Shown: positions 35,824 to 45,829, counted from the first letter of the stretch. The stretch is 64,000 bases of DNA from Hyphomicrobiales bacterium (GCA_947454055.1 CANGIS010000009.1:1-64000), one strand, 5' to 3'. Numbers and translations are program-made. The notes: a model not told the origin generated them from the sequence alone.

Positions 35824-36330
35824 ATGGAACAGCGTTCAAGTTATGAATATGAGGATCTTCTGGCCTGCGGCCGTGGGGAATTGTTTGGTCCCGGCAACGC
35901 ACAGCTTCCGCTTCCTCCGATGCTGATGTTTGACCGGATAGCGGAAGTTTCCGAAACCGGCGGGGAAAACGGCAAGGGCATCATTCGGGCCGAATTTGCG
36001 ATCCGCCCTGACCTCTGGTTTTTCCCCTGTCATTTTCAGGGCGACCCCGTGATGCCCGGCTGCCTGGGTCTCGATGCACTGTGGCAGTTGTGCGGTTTCT
36101 ATCTGGGCTGGCTTGGCGCGGAAGGCCGCGGCCGTGCGCTCGGCGTCGGCGAAGTCAAATTTATTGATCAGGTGCTGCCAACCGTCAAAAAAGTGGTCTA
36201 TGAGGTCCATTTGAAGCGCGTTTTCCGCTCTAAACTGGTGCTTGGCATCGCTGACGGCTATCTCGAAGCGGATGGTCGCCGGATTTACGAGGCGCATGAT
36301 CTGCGCGTGGGATTGTTCAAGGCGGCGTAA
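35824..36330 (+). CDS. fabA: 3-hydroxydecanoyl-ACP dehydratase/isomerase
   Basis: 168 residues from the ATG at 35824, whose start ([20 protein letters not shown]) matches FabA; the ATG at 35770 is too long. The catalytic His is in [16 protein letters not shown] and the Asp in LGLDALWQL. It dehydrates 3-hydroxydecanoyl-ACP and isomerises the product to the cis-3 form, the branch to unsaturated fatty acids. It is the first gene of fabA-fabB-fabI and is divergent from irr. Confidence 0.96.
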   Translation: MEQRSSYEYEDLLACGRGELFGPGNAQLPLPPMLMFDRIAEVSETGGENGKGIIRAEFAIRPDLWFFPCHFQGDPVMPGCLGLDALWQLCGFYLGWLGAEGRGRALGVGEVKFIDQVLPTVKKVVYEVHLKRVFRSKLVLGIADGYLEADGRRIYEAHDLRVGLFKAA

Positions 36331-36407
36331 AACGCCATATCATCCCGAAGAATGTTCGGATTGGCGATCGAGTATCTGGCCAATCCTTTCCGTCAAGGAG
36401 TTACCCT

Positions 36408-37628
36408 ATGAAACGCGTCGTCATCACCGGCATGGGCATCGTGTCTTCCATCGGCAATACGGTATCGGAAGTCCGTTCCTCCCTTTTTGAGGCGCGGTCT
36501 GGCGTTATCCACGCCGAGCGGTACACGGAACTGGGATTCCGTTGTCAGGTGCACGGTCAGCCCAAGCTTGATCCGGCCGAGATTGTCGACCGTCGCGCCA
36601 TGCGATTCCACGCCACCGGAACCGGCTGGAACCACGTTGCCATGGATCAGGCCATTCTCGATTCCGGCCTTGAGGAAAGCGATATTTCGAACGAGCGTAC
36701 CGGTATCATTATGGGCTCGGGTGGTCCGTCTGCCCGCATCATTGTGGAAGCTGCCGATATTACGCGCGAGAAAGGCGGCCCCAAGCGGATCGGTCCGTTC
36801 GCCGTGCCGAAGGCGATGTCGTCAACTGCATCGGCGACGCTGGCGACCTGGTTTAAAATCAAGGGTGTGAATTATTCGATCTCGTCAGCCTGCGCGACCT
36901 CTAATCATTGCATCGGTAACGCTTATGAGATGATCCAGTGGGGCAAGCAGGACGTGATGTTTGCCGGCGGCTGCGAAGAGCTCGACTGGACCTTGTCGCA
37001 ATTGTTCGATGCGATGGGAGCGATGTCGTCCAAATATAATGATACGCCGGCCACCGCCTCGCGCGCCTATGACAAGGACCGTGACGGCTTTGTCATCGCT
37101 GGCGGAGCCGGTGTTCTGGTGCTTGAGGAGCTTGAGCACGCCAAAGCCCGTGGCGCGAAGATCTATGCGGAAATCGTCGGCTATGGCGCAACGTCGGACG
37201 GCTACGACATGGTCGCGCCATCGGGCGAGGGCGCTATCCGCTGTATGCGTCAGGCGCTCGCCACCGTGAACACCAAGATCGACTATATCAATCCGCATGC
37301 GACCTCGACTCCGGTTGGCGATGCCAAGGAAATCGAGGCGATCCGTGCCGTGTTCGGGGCTGGATGCCCGCCGATCTCGGCCACGAAATCGCTTACCGGC
37401 CATTCGCTGGGCGCGACCGGTGTGCAGGAGGCGATCTATTCGCTCTTGATGATGAACCATAATTTCATCTGCGAAAGCGCCAATATTCAGGAAATCGACC
37501 CGGCCTTCGCCGATATGCCGATTGTCCGCAAGCGGATCGACAATGCCGCGATCGGTGCGGTGCTTTCCAATTCCTTTGGTTTTGGCGGCACCAATGCGAC
37601 GATCGTCATGAAACGGCTCGAAGCTTGA
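36408..37628 (+). CDS. fabB: 3-oxoacyl-ACP synthase I
   Basis: 406 residues; AAGGAG lies 7 bases before the ATG. The catalytic Cys is in [12 protein letters not shown], the two His in [11 protein letters not shown] and TGHSLGATG, and the [10 protein letters not shown] end is typical of KAS I/II. Next to fabA it extends the cis-3-decenoyl product. It lies 77 bp from fabA and 44 bp from fabI, in one operon. Confidence 0.96.
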   Translation: MKRVVITGMGIVSSIGNTVSEVRSSLFEARSGVIHAERYTELGFRCQVHGQPKLDPAEIVDRRAMRFHATGTGWNHVAMDQAILDSGLEESDISNERTGIIMGSGGPSARIIVEAADITREKGGPKRIGPFAVPKAMSSTASATLATWFKIKGVNYSISSACATSNHCIGNAYEMIQWGKQDVMFAGGCEELDWTLSQLFDAMGAMSSKYNDTPATASRAYDKDRDGFVIAGGAGVLVLEELEHAKARGAKIYAEIVGYGATSDGYDMVAPSGEGAIRCMRQALATVNTKIDYINPHATSTPVGDAKEIEAIRAVFGAGCPPISATKSLTGHSLGATGVQEAIYSLLMMNHNFICESANIQEIDPAFADMPIVRKRIDNAAIGAVLSNSFGFGGTNATIVMKRLEA

Positions 37629-37672
37629 ACCTTTTGTCGTTTAAGACCATTTTTGAACAGTAGGACGCTTTT

Positions 37673-38521
37673 ATGACGGGATTGATGCAGGGAAAACGCG
37701 GGCTCATCATGGGCGTCGCCAATGACCATTCGATCGCGTGGGGTATTGCCAAGACGCTAGCCGCGCAAGGCGCGGAACTCGCTTTCACCTATCAAGGTGA
37801 CTCGTTGAAAAAGCGTGTCGAGCCGCTGGCCAACGAAGCGGGTTCGGATTTTCTGCTGCCCTGCGATGTGGAAGATCTGGCCTCTGTTGACGGTGTTTTC
37901 GAGACGGTCGCGCAGAAATGGGGATCGATCGACTTTTTGGTTCACGCCATTGCCTTTTCCGACAAGGCCGAGCTGAAGGGGCGTTTTGCTGATACGACGC
38001 GCGAAAATTTCTCGCGCACGATGCTGATTTCCTGCTTCTCCTTTGTGGAAATTGCCAAGCGCGCGGCAGCGATCATGCCGAAGGGCGGCTCGATGGTGAC
38101 GCTGACCTATGGTGGCGCCACCCGCGTCATGCCGAATTATAACGTGATGGGGGTTGCCAAAGCGGCGCTCGAAGCTTCGGTCCGGTATCTCGCTTCCGAT
38201 TTCGGACCCGACAATATCCGCGTCAATGCCATCTCGGCCGGTCCGGTGCGGACGCTGGCGGGGGCAGGGATTGCCGATGCGCGGCTGATGTTCAACTACC
38301 AGAAGCGCCACGCGCCCTTGCGCCGGACCGTTTCGATTGAAGAGATCGGCGGATCGGGGCTCTATTTGCTGTCGGACCTCTCGGCAGGCGTGACTGGCGA
38401 GGTACATTTTGTCGATTCCGGCTACAACATCATCTCGATGCCGCATCCGGAAGCGTTGAAGATGGTGGATGAGGCGGAAACCGCGGCCGAGGCCCGGCTT
38501 GCCAGCCAGGCGGCGGAGTAA
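37673..38521 (+). CDS. fabI: Enoyl-ACP reductase (NADH), FabI
   Basis: 282 residues of short-chain dehydrogenase type. The N-terminal nucleotide site is GVANDHSIAWGIA, and the Tyr and Lys of the active site sit in PNYNVMGVAKAALE with the FabI spacing (Y-x6-K). It makes the last reduction of each elongation cycle and is the target of triclosan and isoniazid-like inhibitors. AGGAC precedes the ATG by 6 bases. It ends the fab operon, with dcd starting 7 bp after its stop. Confidence 0.96.
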   Translation: MTGLMQGKRGLIMGVANDHSIAWGIAKTLAAQGAELAFTYQGDSLKKRVEPLANEAGSDFLLPCDVEDLASVDGVFETVAQKWGSIDFLVHAIAFSDKAELKGRFADTTRENFSRTMLISCFSFVEIAKRAAAIMPKGGSMVTLTYGGATRVMPNYNVMGVAKAALEASVRYLASDFGPDNIRVNAISAGPVRTLAGAGIADARLMFNYQKRHAPLRRTVSIEEIGGSGLYLLSDLSAGVTGEVHFVDSGYNIISMPHPEALKMVDEAETAAEARLASQAAE

Positions 38522-38528
38522 GTATCGC

Positions 38529-39638
38529 GTGACGACCCTTTCCCTCAGCGGCACAACTGGCATTCTTCCGGCGCAGGATATTCGGGCGCTGCACGCGGCG
38601 GGCGTGATTATCGCCGATCGCGCTTTCGCAGAGGGGCAGGTTCAGCCGGCCAGTCTCGATTTGCGGCTGGGCTACCGCGTCTGGCGGGTGCGGGCGAGTT
38701 TTCTGCCCGGTCCCGACCGTGCGGTGAAGGATCGTCTGGAGCGAATTGCGCTGCATGAAATTGACCTGACCAACGGCGCGGTGCTGGAAACCGGTGCGGT
38801 ATATATCGCCGAGCTGCTCGAAGGGCTGGCTTTGCCCGCCGACATTCTTGCTTCGGCCAATCCAAAAAGCTCGACGGGTCGGCTGGATGTGTTTACCCGC
38901 GTGATTGCCGATCATGCCCAGGAGTTCGACCAGATCGAGGCAGGCTATCACGGCCCGCTCTATCTTGAAATTTCGCCGCGCACCTTTCCGGTGCTGGTGC
39001 GGACGGGCTCGCGCCTGTCGCAAGTTCGGTTCCGGCGCGGCTTGGTCCGGCTCGACGATACCGAGCTGAAGGCGCTTCATGCGCGGGACCGGTTGGTCAC
39101 CTCGTCCGAGCCCTCGATCCAGAACGGCATTGCCGTTTCGGTTGATCTGTCAGGCTTTGGCGATGGTCATCTCGTCGGTTATCGCGCTAAGCGCCACACG
39201 GCGCTGGTCGATGTCGACCGTGTCGGTGGCTATGAGGTCGATGATTATTGGGATCCGCTCTATGCGCGCAAGGATCGCGATATCATCCTTGATCCCGGCC
39301 AGTTCTATATTTTGGCGTCCAAGGAAGCCGTGCATGTGCCGCCTGACCACGCGGCAGAAATGACGCCGTTTGATCCGCTTGTCGGCGAATTCCGTGTCCA
39401 TTATGCGGGCTTTTTTGATCCGGGCTTTGGCCATGCGGGCAGTGGCGGCACGGGTAGCCGGGCCGTGCTCGAAGTCCGGTCACGCGATGTGCCGTTTATT
39501 CTGGAAGATGGCCAGACGGTGGGCCGGCTGGTCTATGAGCGGATGGCAAGCCTGCCGGATATGCTCTACGGCAAGGATCTGGGCTCGAACTATCAAGCGC
39601 AGGGCTTGAAGCTCTCGAAGCATTTCAAGGCGCCCTGA
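38529..39638 (+). CDS. dcd: Double-length dCTP deaminase
   Basis: 369 residues from a GTG at 38529 just after fabI; the reading frame runs on into fabI, but those residues have no family match. It carries a DCD motif region (SSTGRLDVFTRV, QIEAGYHGPLYLEIS) and a second, related half (GHLVGYRAKRHTALVDVDR through GQTVGRLVYERM). This double-length form is usual in Alphaproteobacteria, while the single-domain enzyme is about 190 residues. It deaminates dCTP to dUTP, and dut then hydrolyses dUTP. Confidence 0.88.
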   Translation: MTTLSLSGTTGILPAQDIRALHAAGVIIADRAFAEGQVQPASLDLRLGYRVWRVRASFLPGPDRAVKDRLERIALHEIDLTNGAVLETGAVYIAELLEGLALPADILASANPKSSTGRLDVFTRVIADHAQEFDQIEAGYHGPLYLEISPRTFPVLVRTGSRLSQVRFRRGLVRLDDTELKALHARDRLVTSSEPSIQNGIAVSVDLSGFGDGHLVGYRAKRHTALVDVDRVGGYEVDDYWDPLYARKDRDIILDPGQFYILASKEAVHVPPDHAAEMTPFDPLVGEFRVHYAGFFDPGFGHAGSGGTGSRAVLEVRSRDVPFILEDGQTVGRLVYERMASLPDMLYGKDLGSNYQAQGLKLSKHFKAP

Positions 39639-39641
39639 TCC

Positions 39642-40007
39642 TCAGTTTGCTTCGGCAGCATCGACCGTGATGAGTTTGGCCAATTCGCGGGCGTAGAGAG
39701 CCAGTTGTTCTTGGCCATAATCCGTCATGCTGATGGTTTTTGCCCGTCCATCGACACCATCATTGCTTTGACGAATGAAATTGAGCTGTTCCAACGCCCG
39801 CAAATGTTGGCGGACCGAGGCATCGGTCGCCTGCGTTGTCTCATAAATCGCTGACAATTTGGCGTTGAAGTGGTTCTCAGCCAGGAAAATCAAAATTTCA
39901 ATGCTCGTATGGGTCCTCGACTTGAAGATGAATTGCTCCAACTCCATCAACTTCCGTCGGCGCGTCGCCAATCCTGAAATATCGATTTTAATTAAATTTT
40001 CGATCAT
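39642..40007 (-). CDS. Winged-helix transcriptional regulator (MarR/ArsR-like)
   Basis: 121 residues. The middle shows a winged helix: HTSIEILIFLAENHFNAKL, the recognition helix region TQATDASVRQHLRALEQL, and the wing RQSNDGVDGRAKTISMT with a conserved Arg. No sensor domain and no metal-binding Cys is visible. Its stop lies 3 bp from the dcd stop (convergent). The AT-rich island begins directly upstream and could contain its targets (inference). Confidence 0.7.
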   Translation of the reverse strand: MIENLIKIDISGLATRRRKLMELEQFIFKSRTHTSIEILIFLAENHFNAKLSAIYETTQATDASVRQHLRALEQLNFIRQSNDGVDGRAKTISMTDYGQEQLALYARELAKLITVDAAEAN

Positions 40008-40300
40008 ATAATAAGGCTACATCGTTACAGCATTATCGCTATTCTTCTAACGGATAGCATAAAATGTTGCGATTAAATCGGAAAACTTTTTCGGTATTTA
40101 TTCGAATTTAGCCATGTATATGGATTTTAAATTTTTATATTTAAATATATACTTTAATTTATAAATTATAATTCAATATTTTTTTATTAATTAAGTTTAA
40201 TTTTCGAATATAATTTATTTATTTAATCGTAAAATATATCATCATAATTCAATATTTATTTCAATTATAATATCAAATGCCGAAAGATATTTTCTATTAA
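40008..40300. other. AT-rich intergenic island
   Basis: About 290 bp, of which 40090-40290 is more than 80% A+T by eye, against a GC-rich genome. It holds two exact copies of ATAATTCAATATTT (40168-40181 and 40244-40257) and many runs of A and T. No gene is present. It could be a curved DNA or xenogeneic-silencer target, or the promoter region of lysK. The remaining 157 bp up to lysK have normal composition. Confidence 0.75.
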
Positions 40301-40457
40301 TTGCACGGCGGTCGGCGCGCTGGCAGGCTTGTTTTGGATGCGATGTATGGACTTTCTGGCGTTGCCGGCTTCCCTCGGTGCCATGAAGTACTCTATGGTC
40401 CGACGCCCGGTTCCAACGCGCGCCGGCATGCCATTTTATCTGGATTGAAAGTCAGTC

Positions 40458-42158
40458 ATGTCGATAGCCGATCTCCTCTCAGTGCCCGATCTCGTTGCCT
40501 CCGCCCATCAGTCGAATGCCTGGCCGTTTGAAGAAGCCCGTAAACTGGTCGAGCGCGTCAATCGGACAGGACAGACTTCGGTGCTGTTCGAGACCGGTTA
40601 CGGTCCGTCGGGTCTTCCGCATATCGGCACCTTTGGCGAAGTGGCGCGCACAACCATGGTGCGGAATGCCTTCCGGGTATTGACGGAAGACAAGATTCCG
40701 ACGCGGCTTTTATGCTTCTCCGATGATATGGACGGGATGCGGAAAGTGCCGGACAACGTTCCCAACAGGGAAGCTCTGGCGGAATATCTGCACCGGCCCC
40801 TCACCCGTGTGCCGGATCCGTTCGGCGAATTCGAGAGCTTCGGCCATCACAATAATGCAATGCTGCGCCGGTTCCTCGACACGTTCGGTTTTGACTACGA
40901 GTTTGCCAGCGCCACCGATTATTACACGTCCGGTCGCTTCGACGAAATATTGCGCCATGTGGCGGAACGCTATCAGGCGGTGATGGACATTATGCTGCCC
41001 ACGCTGGGAGAAGAGCGGCGGGCGACCTATAGCTGTTTCCTGCCCATCTCGCCAAAGAGCGGACGGGTTCTGTATGTCCCGATGAAGCATGTCGACGGGA
41101 TCAACGGCACGGTTACGTTCGATGATGAGGACGGCAGCGAGGTCACGATGCCCGTAACCGGCGGCAATGTGAAACTGCAATGGAAGCCGGACTTCGGTGC
41201 GCGCTGGGCGGCGTTGGGCGTTGATTTTGAAATGTACGGCAAAGACCATCAGCCCAACACGATGGTCTATGACTCGATCTGTCGGGCTGTAGGCGGATTA
41301 GCCCCAGAGCATTTCGTCTATGAGCTTTTCCTTGATGACAAAGGCCAAAAGATTTCGAAATCGAAGGGCAATGGCATCACAATTGACGACTGGCTGACCT
41401 ATGCCAGTCCGGAAAGCTTGGCCTTGTTCATGTATTCGAAGCCGCGCGAGGCCAAGAAGCTCTATTTTGATGTCATTCCGAGACAGGTTGATGATTATCT
41501 GACCTTTCTGGAAAAGTTTCCCGGCCAACCGATCAAGGAACAGCTCGGCAACCCCGTCTTTCATATTCACGCCGGCCAGCCACCGGCCGCCGAAACCATT
41601 TCGGATGCGGCCAACAACGCAACAACGGTAACCTTCGCCATGTTGCTCAATCTGGTGGCGGTCGCCAATTCCGAAGATCCGCAGGTGCTTTGGGGCTTCC
41701 TTCGCCGGTATTCCTCGACCGTCTCGGCGGAGAACCATCCCGGACTCGCCAGGATGATCGGTTACGCCGTCGCCTATTTCCGCGATTTTGTCCGGCCGAC
41801 GAAAGTGTATCGGGCAGCAACCGAAGCCGAGAGTGCAGCGCTTGCCGATCTGGCGAAGGCCTTGGCGGAACATACCGGTTCAACGGATGGCAATCTGCTG
41901 CAAGCGGCCGTCTATGAGGTCGGGCGGGCGCATTTCCCTGATCTCTCCGGTAAATCCAAAAGCCCCGACGGGCGCCCGGGGGTGTCGCAGACCTGGTTTT
42001 CCACCCTTTATCAAGTTCTGCTGGGGGCCGATCGCGGCCCGCGCTTCGGATCGTTTGTTGCCCTGTACGGGGTGGACGAGACCTGCGAACTTATCCGCAA
42101 AGGGCTGGATGGTTCACTGATGGCCGAACACCAGCAGTTTCTGGCACGTCGCGGTTGA
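40458..42158 (+). CDS. lysK: Lysyl-tRNA synthetase, class I
   Basis: 566 residues. The class I signatures are present: [12 protein letters not shown] (HIGH-like) and KISKSKGNG (KMSKS-like). It is the archaeal-type LysRS, unrelated to class II LysS, that replaces LysS in many Alphaproteobacteria. The ATG is well placed, and the C-terminal part ([15 protein letters not shown]) is typical. No LysS is seen in the window. The gene is convergent with the LexA-like repressor gene. Confidence 0.95.
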   Translation: MSIADLLSVPDLVASAHQSNAWPFEEARKLVERVNRTGQTSVLFETGYGPSGLPHIGTFGEVARTTMVRNAFRVLTEDKIPTRLLCFSDDMDGMRKVPDNVPNREALAEYLHRPLTRVPDPFGEFESFGHHNNAMLRRFLDTFGFDYEFASATDYYTSGRFDEILRHVAERYQAVMDIMLPTLGEERRATYSCFLPISPKSGRVLYVPMKHVDGINGTVTFDDEDGSEVTMPVTGGNVKLQWKPDFGARWAALGVDFEMYGKDHQPNTMVYDSICRAVGGLAPEHFVYELFLDDKGQKISKSKGNGITIDDWLTYASPESLALFMYSKPREAKKLYFDVIPRQVDDYLTFLEKFPGQPIKEQLGNPVFHIHAGQPPAAETISDAANNATTVTFAMLLNLVAVANSEDPQVLWGFLRRYSSTVSAENHPGLARMIGYAVAYFRDFVRPTKVYRAATEAESAALADLAKALAEHTGSTDGNLLQAAVYEVGRAHFPDLSGKSKSPDGRPGVSQTWFSTLYQVLLGADRGPRFGSFVALYGVDETCELIRKGLDGSLMAEHQQFLARRG

Positions 42159-42170
42159 AGCGAGTCCGCT

Positions 42171-42797
42171 TTATTGGCTCGCCCACAGGATACGGGCGAT
42201 CCATAGCGTTTCGGCAATAGTAAAGGTCGCGTCCGCCGCCCCCCTATGAAAGGGAGACAGGTCGACGCTGTGCATCGTTTTTCGCTTCAGCGTGCCGCCA
42301 TAGAGCTCGCCGGTCTTGCTGCGCAGCAGCACCCGATCCCCCCGCCTCACCGGCACGCTGGGGGAACACACCAGAATGTCGCCATCGCGGTAAATCGGCA
42401 TCATCGCTTCCGCCGCCACCTCGATCGCGAACACGATTTCAGCCGGTAGATCGGGAAAGGCGACCTCATCCCATTTGTCGCCGGACATGTGGCCTTCGGA
42501 ATCAAAGGCCCCCTCGACATCGGCAAGATTGATGAGGGGAATGGCGCGGTTGGGAACAGGCGGGCGGTCCGACATCACCAGAGCCATGAAGGTGTCGAGG
42601 TCGGTCTTCGTTGCATCGAGAATTTTTGAGATCGATTCTGTCGACGGCCAGCGAAGCCTTCCATCGGGCGAGGCGCGCTTGGATTTGTTGAAAGTGGTTG
42701 GATCAAGGCCCGCGCGGCGGGCGAGTCCTGAAGCGGATAATCCATTCCGCGCCGCAAGAGAATCAATCGCTTTCCAAATTCGAGGATGGGATAACAT
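42171..42797 (-). CDS. LexA-like HTH repressor with inactive S24 domain
   Basis: 208 residues from the ATG at 42797 (GGAGG 9 bases before it). An N-terminal helix-turn-helix (NGLSASGLARRAGLDPTTFNKS) leads to a C-terminal S24 domain. There VAAEAMMPIYRDGD corresponds to the LexA active-site segment GDSMEP, with Ala131 in place of Ser; a Lys at 171 (TLKRK) keeps its place. No Ala-Gly cleavage site is obvious. Self-cleavage is therefore unlikely, so this repressor would not be SOS-inducible by the usual route. Targets unknown; inverted AT-rich motifs lie just upstream. Similar proteins occur beside lysK in relatives. Confidence 0.78.
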   Translation of the reverse strand: MLSHPRIWKAIDSLAARNGLSASGLARRAGLDPTTFNKSKRASPDGRLRWPSTESISKILDATKTDLDTFMALVMSDRPPVPNRAIPLINLADVEGAFDSEGHMSGDKWDEVAFPDLPAEIVFAIEVAAEAMMPIYRDGDILVCSPSVPVRRGDRVLLRSKTGELYGGTLKRKTMHSVDLSPFHRGAADATFTIAETLWIARILWASQ

Positions 42798-42880
42798 AAG
42801 CAGAAACCTCCAAAAAAGGATATTAATCAATAATTGAGGATATAATAGGTAATTAATCCGAATATTGGCAAGGGGATTTT
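42798..42880. promoter_or_regulatory. AT-rich candidate operators upstream of the LexA-like gene
   Basis: The segment has AGGATATTAAT and AGGATATAATAG as direct repeats and GGTAATTAATCC as an approximate reverse-orientation copy within 50 bp. Such clusters are typical of autoregulated repressors. No consensus can be matched. Confidence 0.4.
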
Positions 42881-42963
42881 TCAGCTTCCGGTTAAAAATT
42901 CCGTTACGGCATTTGCGGCTTGTCGAAGCATGACTTAAATTCGCATCAAACGGGGCGGTTGCG

Positions 42964-43305
42964 ATGAAAATTTATAAAATTCTAACGGCACAGCAATGGA
43001 CACAGGCCCAGAACACGGGTGTTTTTCGGGGCGCGCCTGTCGATCTCCATGACGGCTTTATCCATTTTTCAACCGCCCAGCAGGTTGAGGAGACCGCGCG
43101 CAAACATTTCAAAGGCCAAGAGGATTTGTTGCTGGCCGTGATCGACGATGCCTCGCTTGGCGAAGCGCTTCGCTACGAGCCGTCGCGGGGCGGTCAGCTT
43201 TTTCCGCATCTGTTCGCCTCGCTGTCGTTGGGCATGATTGAACGGATTGACCCGTTGCCGATGACCCCTGACGGATTTCATCGCTTTGAAGGATTACTGC
43301 CGTGA
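42964..43305 (+). CDS. DUF952 family protein
   Basis: 113 residues. The family pattern is clear: KIYKILTAQQW at the start, DGFIHFSTAQQVEETARKHF and a Glu/Pro-rich end with RGGQLFPHLFASL. The function of DUF952 is not known. The stop overlaps the pyrD start (GTGA), so the two are probably co-translated, an association also seen in related bacteria. Confidence 0.9.
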   Translation: MKIYKILTAQQWTQAQNTGVFRGAPVDLHDGFIHFSTAQQVEETARKHFKGQEDLLLAVIDDASLGEALRYEPSRGGQLFPHLFASLSLGMIERIDPLPMTPDGFHRFEGLLP

Positions 43306-44402
43306 GCCTGCTCTATCGTCTTGCTTTCAAGGCTCTGCAAAACATGGATGCGGAGAAAGCGCATGGTCTGGCCATTGCCGCTTTAAAACACATGCCGGCT
43401 CTGGCCGTGAAGGCCGATGATCCGCGACTGGCGGTGTCGGCTTTTGGGCTTCGCTTCTCCAATCCCATTGGCCTTGCCGCGGGGTTTGACAAGAACGCCG
43501 AGGTACCCGATGCCGTGTTACGGTTGGGGTTCGGCTTTACCGAGGTCGGCACGCTGACGCCCTTGGCCCAAACGGGCAATCCGAAGCCACGCGTGTTTCG
43601 GCTGTTGGAGGACCAGGGCGTCGTTAATCGCCTCGGGTTTAACAATGACGGACACGGACCAGCGTTGGAACGGCTCAAAAAGCGTGCCGGACTTCCCGGA
43701 ATCGTTGGCGTCAATGTCGGAGCCAACAAAGACTCGACGAACCGCGTCACCGATTACGTCGCGGGTATTCGCGCTTTTGCCGATGTCGCGTCCTATTTCA
43801 CGATCAATGTTTCCTCGCCCAACACGCCGGGCTTGCGCGATTTGCAAAGCGAAGCCGCGCTTGATGATTTGCTGGCCTGGACGATCCACGAGCGGGACGA
43901 AGCCATTCGCACAACAACCCGGAAGCCTGTCCTTTTGAAGATCGCGCCGGACCTGTCGCTTGCCGGTCTCGATGATGTGGTCAAAGTCGCCCGCAAGCGG
44001 GGCGTCGACGGGCTCATCGTATCCAACACGACGATCAGCCGTCCGACGAAGCTGCATGTCAAACCGCATCAGATTCAATCCGGTGGTCTTTCGGGCAAGC
44101 CGCTCTTTCCCCTATCCACCCGCATGCTGGCCGAAACCTTTGTGCGGGTCGAAGGGCAGTTTCCGCTGATCGGCGTTGGCGGCGTGGATTCAGCACGTAC
44201 CGCGTTCAGCAAGATCGAAGCGGGTGCCAGTTTGGTGCAGCTCTATTCGGGCCTCGTCTATCACGGGCCGGGGCTCGCTAACGACATCAAGCAGGGGCTT
44301 GTCGAGCGGATGGAAAAGGACGGTTTGACGTCGCTGGCATCCGTCGTGGGTCGGGCGGCGCAAGATTGGCTGCAATGGCCGATCGAAGGCGTAAACCCTT
44401 GA
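43302..44402 (+). CDS. pyrD: Dihydroorotate dehydrogenase (quinone), class 2
   Basis: 366 residues from a GTG overlapping the DUF952 stop. The membrane-associating N-terminal helix is followed by GFGFTEVGTLTPLAQTGNP and the catalytic Ser region FTINVSSPNTPGLRDLQ; the FMN-phosphate site is GVGGVDSARTAFSKI and the signature is GGLSGKPLFPLS. It oxidises dihydroorotate to orotate and feeds electrons to ubiquinone, the fourth step of pyrimidine synthesis. Confidence 0.96.
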   Translation: MSLLYRLAFKALQNMDAEKAHGLAIAALKHMPALAVKADDPRLAVSAFGLRFSNPIGLAAGFDKNAEVPDAVLRLGFGFTEVGTLTPLAQTGNPKPRVFRLLEDQGVVNRLGFNNDGHGPALERLKKRAGLPGIVGVNVGANKDSTNRVTDYVAGIRAFADVASYFTINVSSPNTPGLRDLQSEAALDDLLAWTIHERDEAIRTTTRKPVLLKIAPDLSLAGLDDVVKVARKRGVDGLIVSNTTISRPTKLHVKPHQIQSGGLSGKPLFPLSTRMLAETFVRVEGQFPLIGVGGVDSARTAFSKIEAGASLVQLYSGLVYHGPGLANDIKQGLVERMEKDGLTSLASVVGRAAQDWLQWPIEGVNP

Positions 44403-44412
44403 AATGTAGACG

Positions 44413-45069
44413 TTAACCGGTTGTTTCTCTGGCCGTATTCCACTGGCCTGAGGCAATTTTGGAGGCGGCGATGACGGCCTGCGTGCGGCTGTCGACATCA
44501 AGCTTTTGCAAGATGGCGGAGACATGCGCCTTAACCGTGGCCTCGGATACGGACAGCTCATAGGCGATCTGCTTGTTGAGCAAGCCGGTCGACAGCATCA
44601 TCAGGACCCGAACCTGTTGCGGCGTAAGGCTGGCCAGACGGCGGACCATATCGCTGGTTTCGGCATCCGGGGCAGCGGAGAGGTCGACATCGTCGGGTGT
44701 CCAATTGCCACCGTCGAGCACGGTCCGGATCGCAACCCCCATGGCGGCGCCATCAAGCGATTTCGGAATATAGCCCGATGCGCCCAGCTCGATGCAGCGA
44801 CGGATAATCGTGCGGTCCTCATTGCCGGAAACGACGATGACGGGTGTGGCAGGATGCAGCGCCCGCAAATACAGCAAGCCTGAAAAGCCTTGGACGCCGG
44901 GCATGGTCAGATCGAGCAGTACCAGGTCGACAGTGCCGTTGGTGAAGGTTGGCGCGAGTTCTTCGAAGCTGCCCGCCTCCATAATATCGACGTTCCCGAC
45001 TAGCGCCGTTACAGAACTGCGCAGCGCGCCGCGCACAAGAGGGTGATCATCGGCAATGACAATCCGCAT
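44413..45069 (-). CDS. NarL/FixJ-type response regulator
   Basis: 218 residues from the ATG at 45069 (GGAG 5 bases upstream). The receiver domain (1-120) has the acidic pair (IADDHPLVR), phospho-accepting Asp (LVLLDLTMPG) and the Lys region (GYIPKSLDGA). The LuxR-type HTH lies near 150-205 (LTPQQVRVLMMLSTG and NKQIAYELSVSEATVKAHVS). No kinase gene is adjacent, so it is an orphan. Its targets are unknown. Confidence 0.9.
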   Translation of the reverse strand: MRIVIADDHPLVRGALRSSVTALVGNVDIMEAGSFEELAPTFTNGTVDLVLLDLTMPGVQGFSGLLYLRALHPATPVIVVSGNEDRTIIRRCIELGASGYIPKSLDGAAMGVAIRTVLDGGNWTPDDVDLSAAPDAETSDMVRRLASLTPQQVRVLMMLSTGLLNKQIAYELSVSEATVKAHVSAILQKLDVDSRTQAVIAASKIASGQWNTARETTG

Positions 45070-45307
45070 ATCAGCTCCAGCCACCCTGTCCCCCCTCTGC
45101 ATCGACCTGTTAGCCTAACGTTCCTTGCATCATTTCGCCTTAAACGCTCGCATGCAAGTGGCAAATTCCGGATTGCCGGTCCTGCTTGAATTTTTTGTCG
45201 GAGCAACTGGCCCTCGCTACCCGCTATTCTGCGGGGCCATGCGCGCTTGAAAGCGCGGGACGCAACGCTTTAAAGGCCGGCACGTTCTTGTCGGGTAAGC
45301 GTCTATT

Positions 45308-45829
45308 GTGTCAAACCTGCAATCAAGTGTTGACCCGACGGGCAAATTGGATTCGGATTGTCCGATGGAACCTACATTGCCCGAAGTTGCGGATATTGCG
45401 CCCTCGACGCTGAAACAAATCGGCGCGCTACCGGTTTCGCGCGATCGCAACGGTCAATGGACCGTGACCTTGATCACCACGCGCGATTCGGGGCGTTGGT
45501 CGATTCCAAAGGGCAATCCGATCAAGAAACTCTCGAAAGCAAAGGCAGCGGCGCTCGAAGCCATTGAGGAAGGGGGGCTGATCGGAACAATGAGCAAGCG
45601 ACCCATCGGGTCCTATCTGTTCTGGAAGCGCCGTTCGGGACATTGGGAATTGGCCGATGTCGCGGTCTACCTCCTGACGATCGAAACGCGTGCAACCGAA
45701 TTCAAGGAAAAAGGACTTCGGCAAATCCAGGACTTCAGCTTTGAAGACGCCGAGGATGCCATCGTCGAGCCCGGCCTGAAAACGCTCATTCGGCTGACGG
45801 GTGAAAAGCTCAACCGCGGGCGCGGGTAA
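45308..45829 (+). CDS. Nudix-family protein with degenerate Nudix box
   Basis: 173 residues from a GTG at 45308; an ATG at 45365 would give 154. The fold is Nudix-like: WSIPKGNPIKKLSKAKAAAL then EAIEEGGLIG. In the Nudix box the first Glu of the consensus is Leu and the Arg before the second Glu is Leu, while E-x2-EE-x-G remains. It could still bind metal, or it may be a non-hydrolytic member; the two are not separable by eye. It is followed by the ABC transporter genes, 10 bp away. Confidence 0.75.
   Translation: MSNLQSSVDPTGKLDSDCPMEPTLPEVADIAPSTLKQIGALPVSRDRNGQWTVTLITTRDSGRWSIPKGNPIKKLSKAKAAALEAIEEGGLIGTMSKRPIGSYLFWKRRSGHWELADVAVYLLTIETRATEFKEKGLRQIQDFSFEDAEDAIVEPGLKTLIRLTGEKLNRGRG

Noticed and set aside
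40168-40257. CtrA-type TTAA-N7-TTAA sites in the AT-rich island
   Set aside because: The TTAA words occur at other spacings and are expected by chance in such AT-rich DNA.
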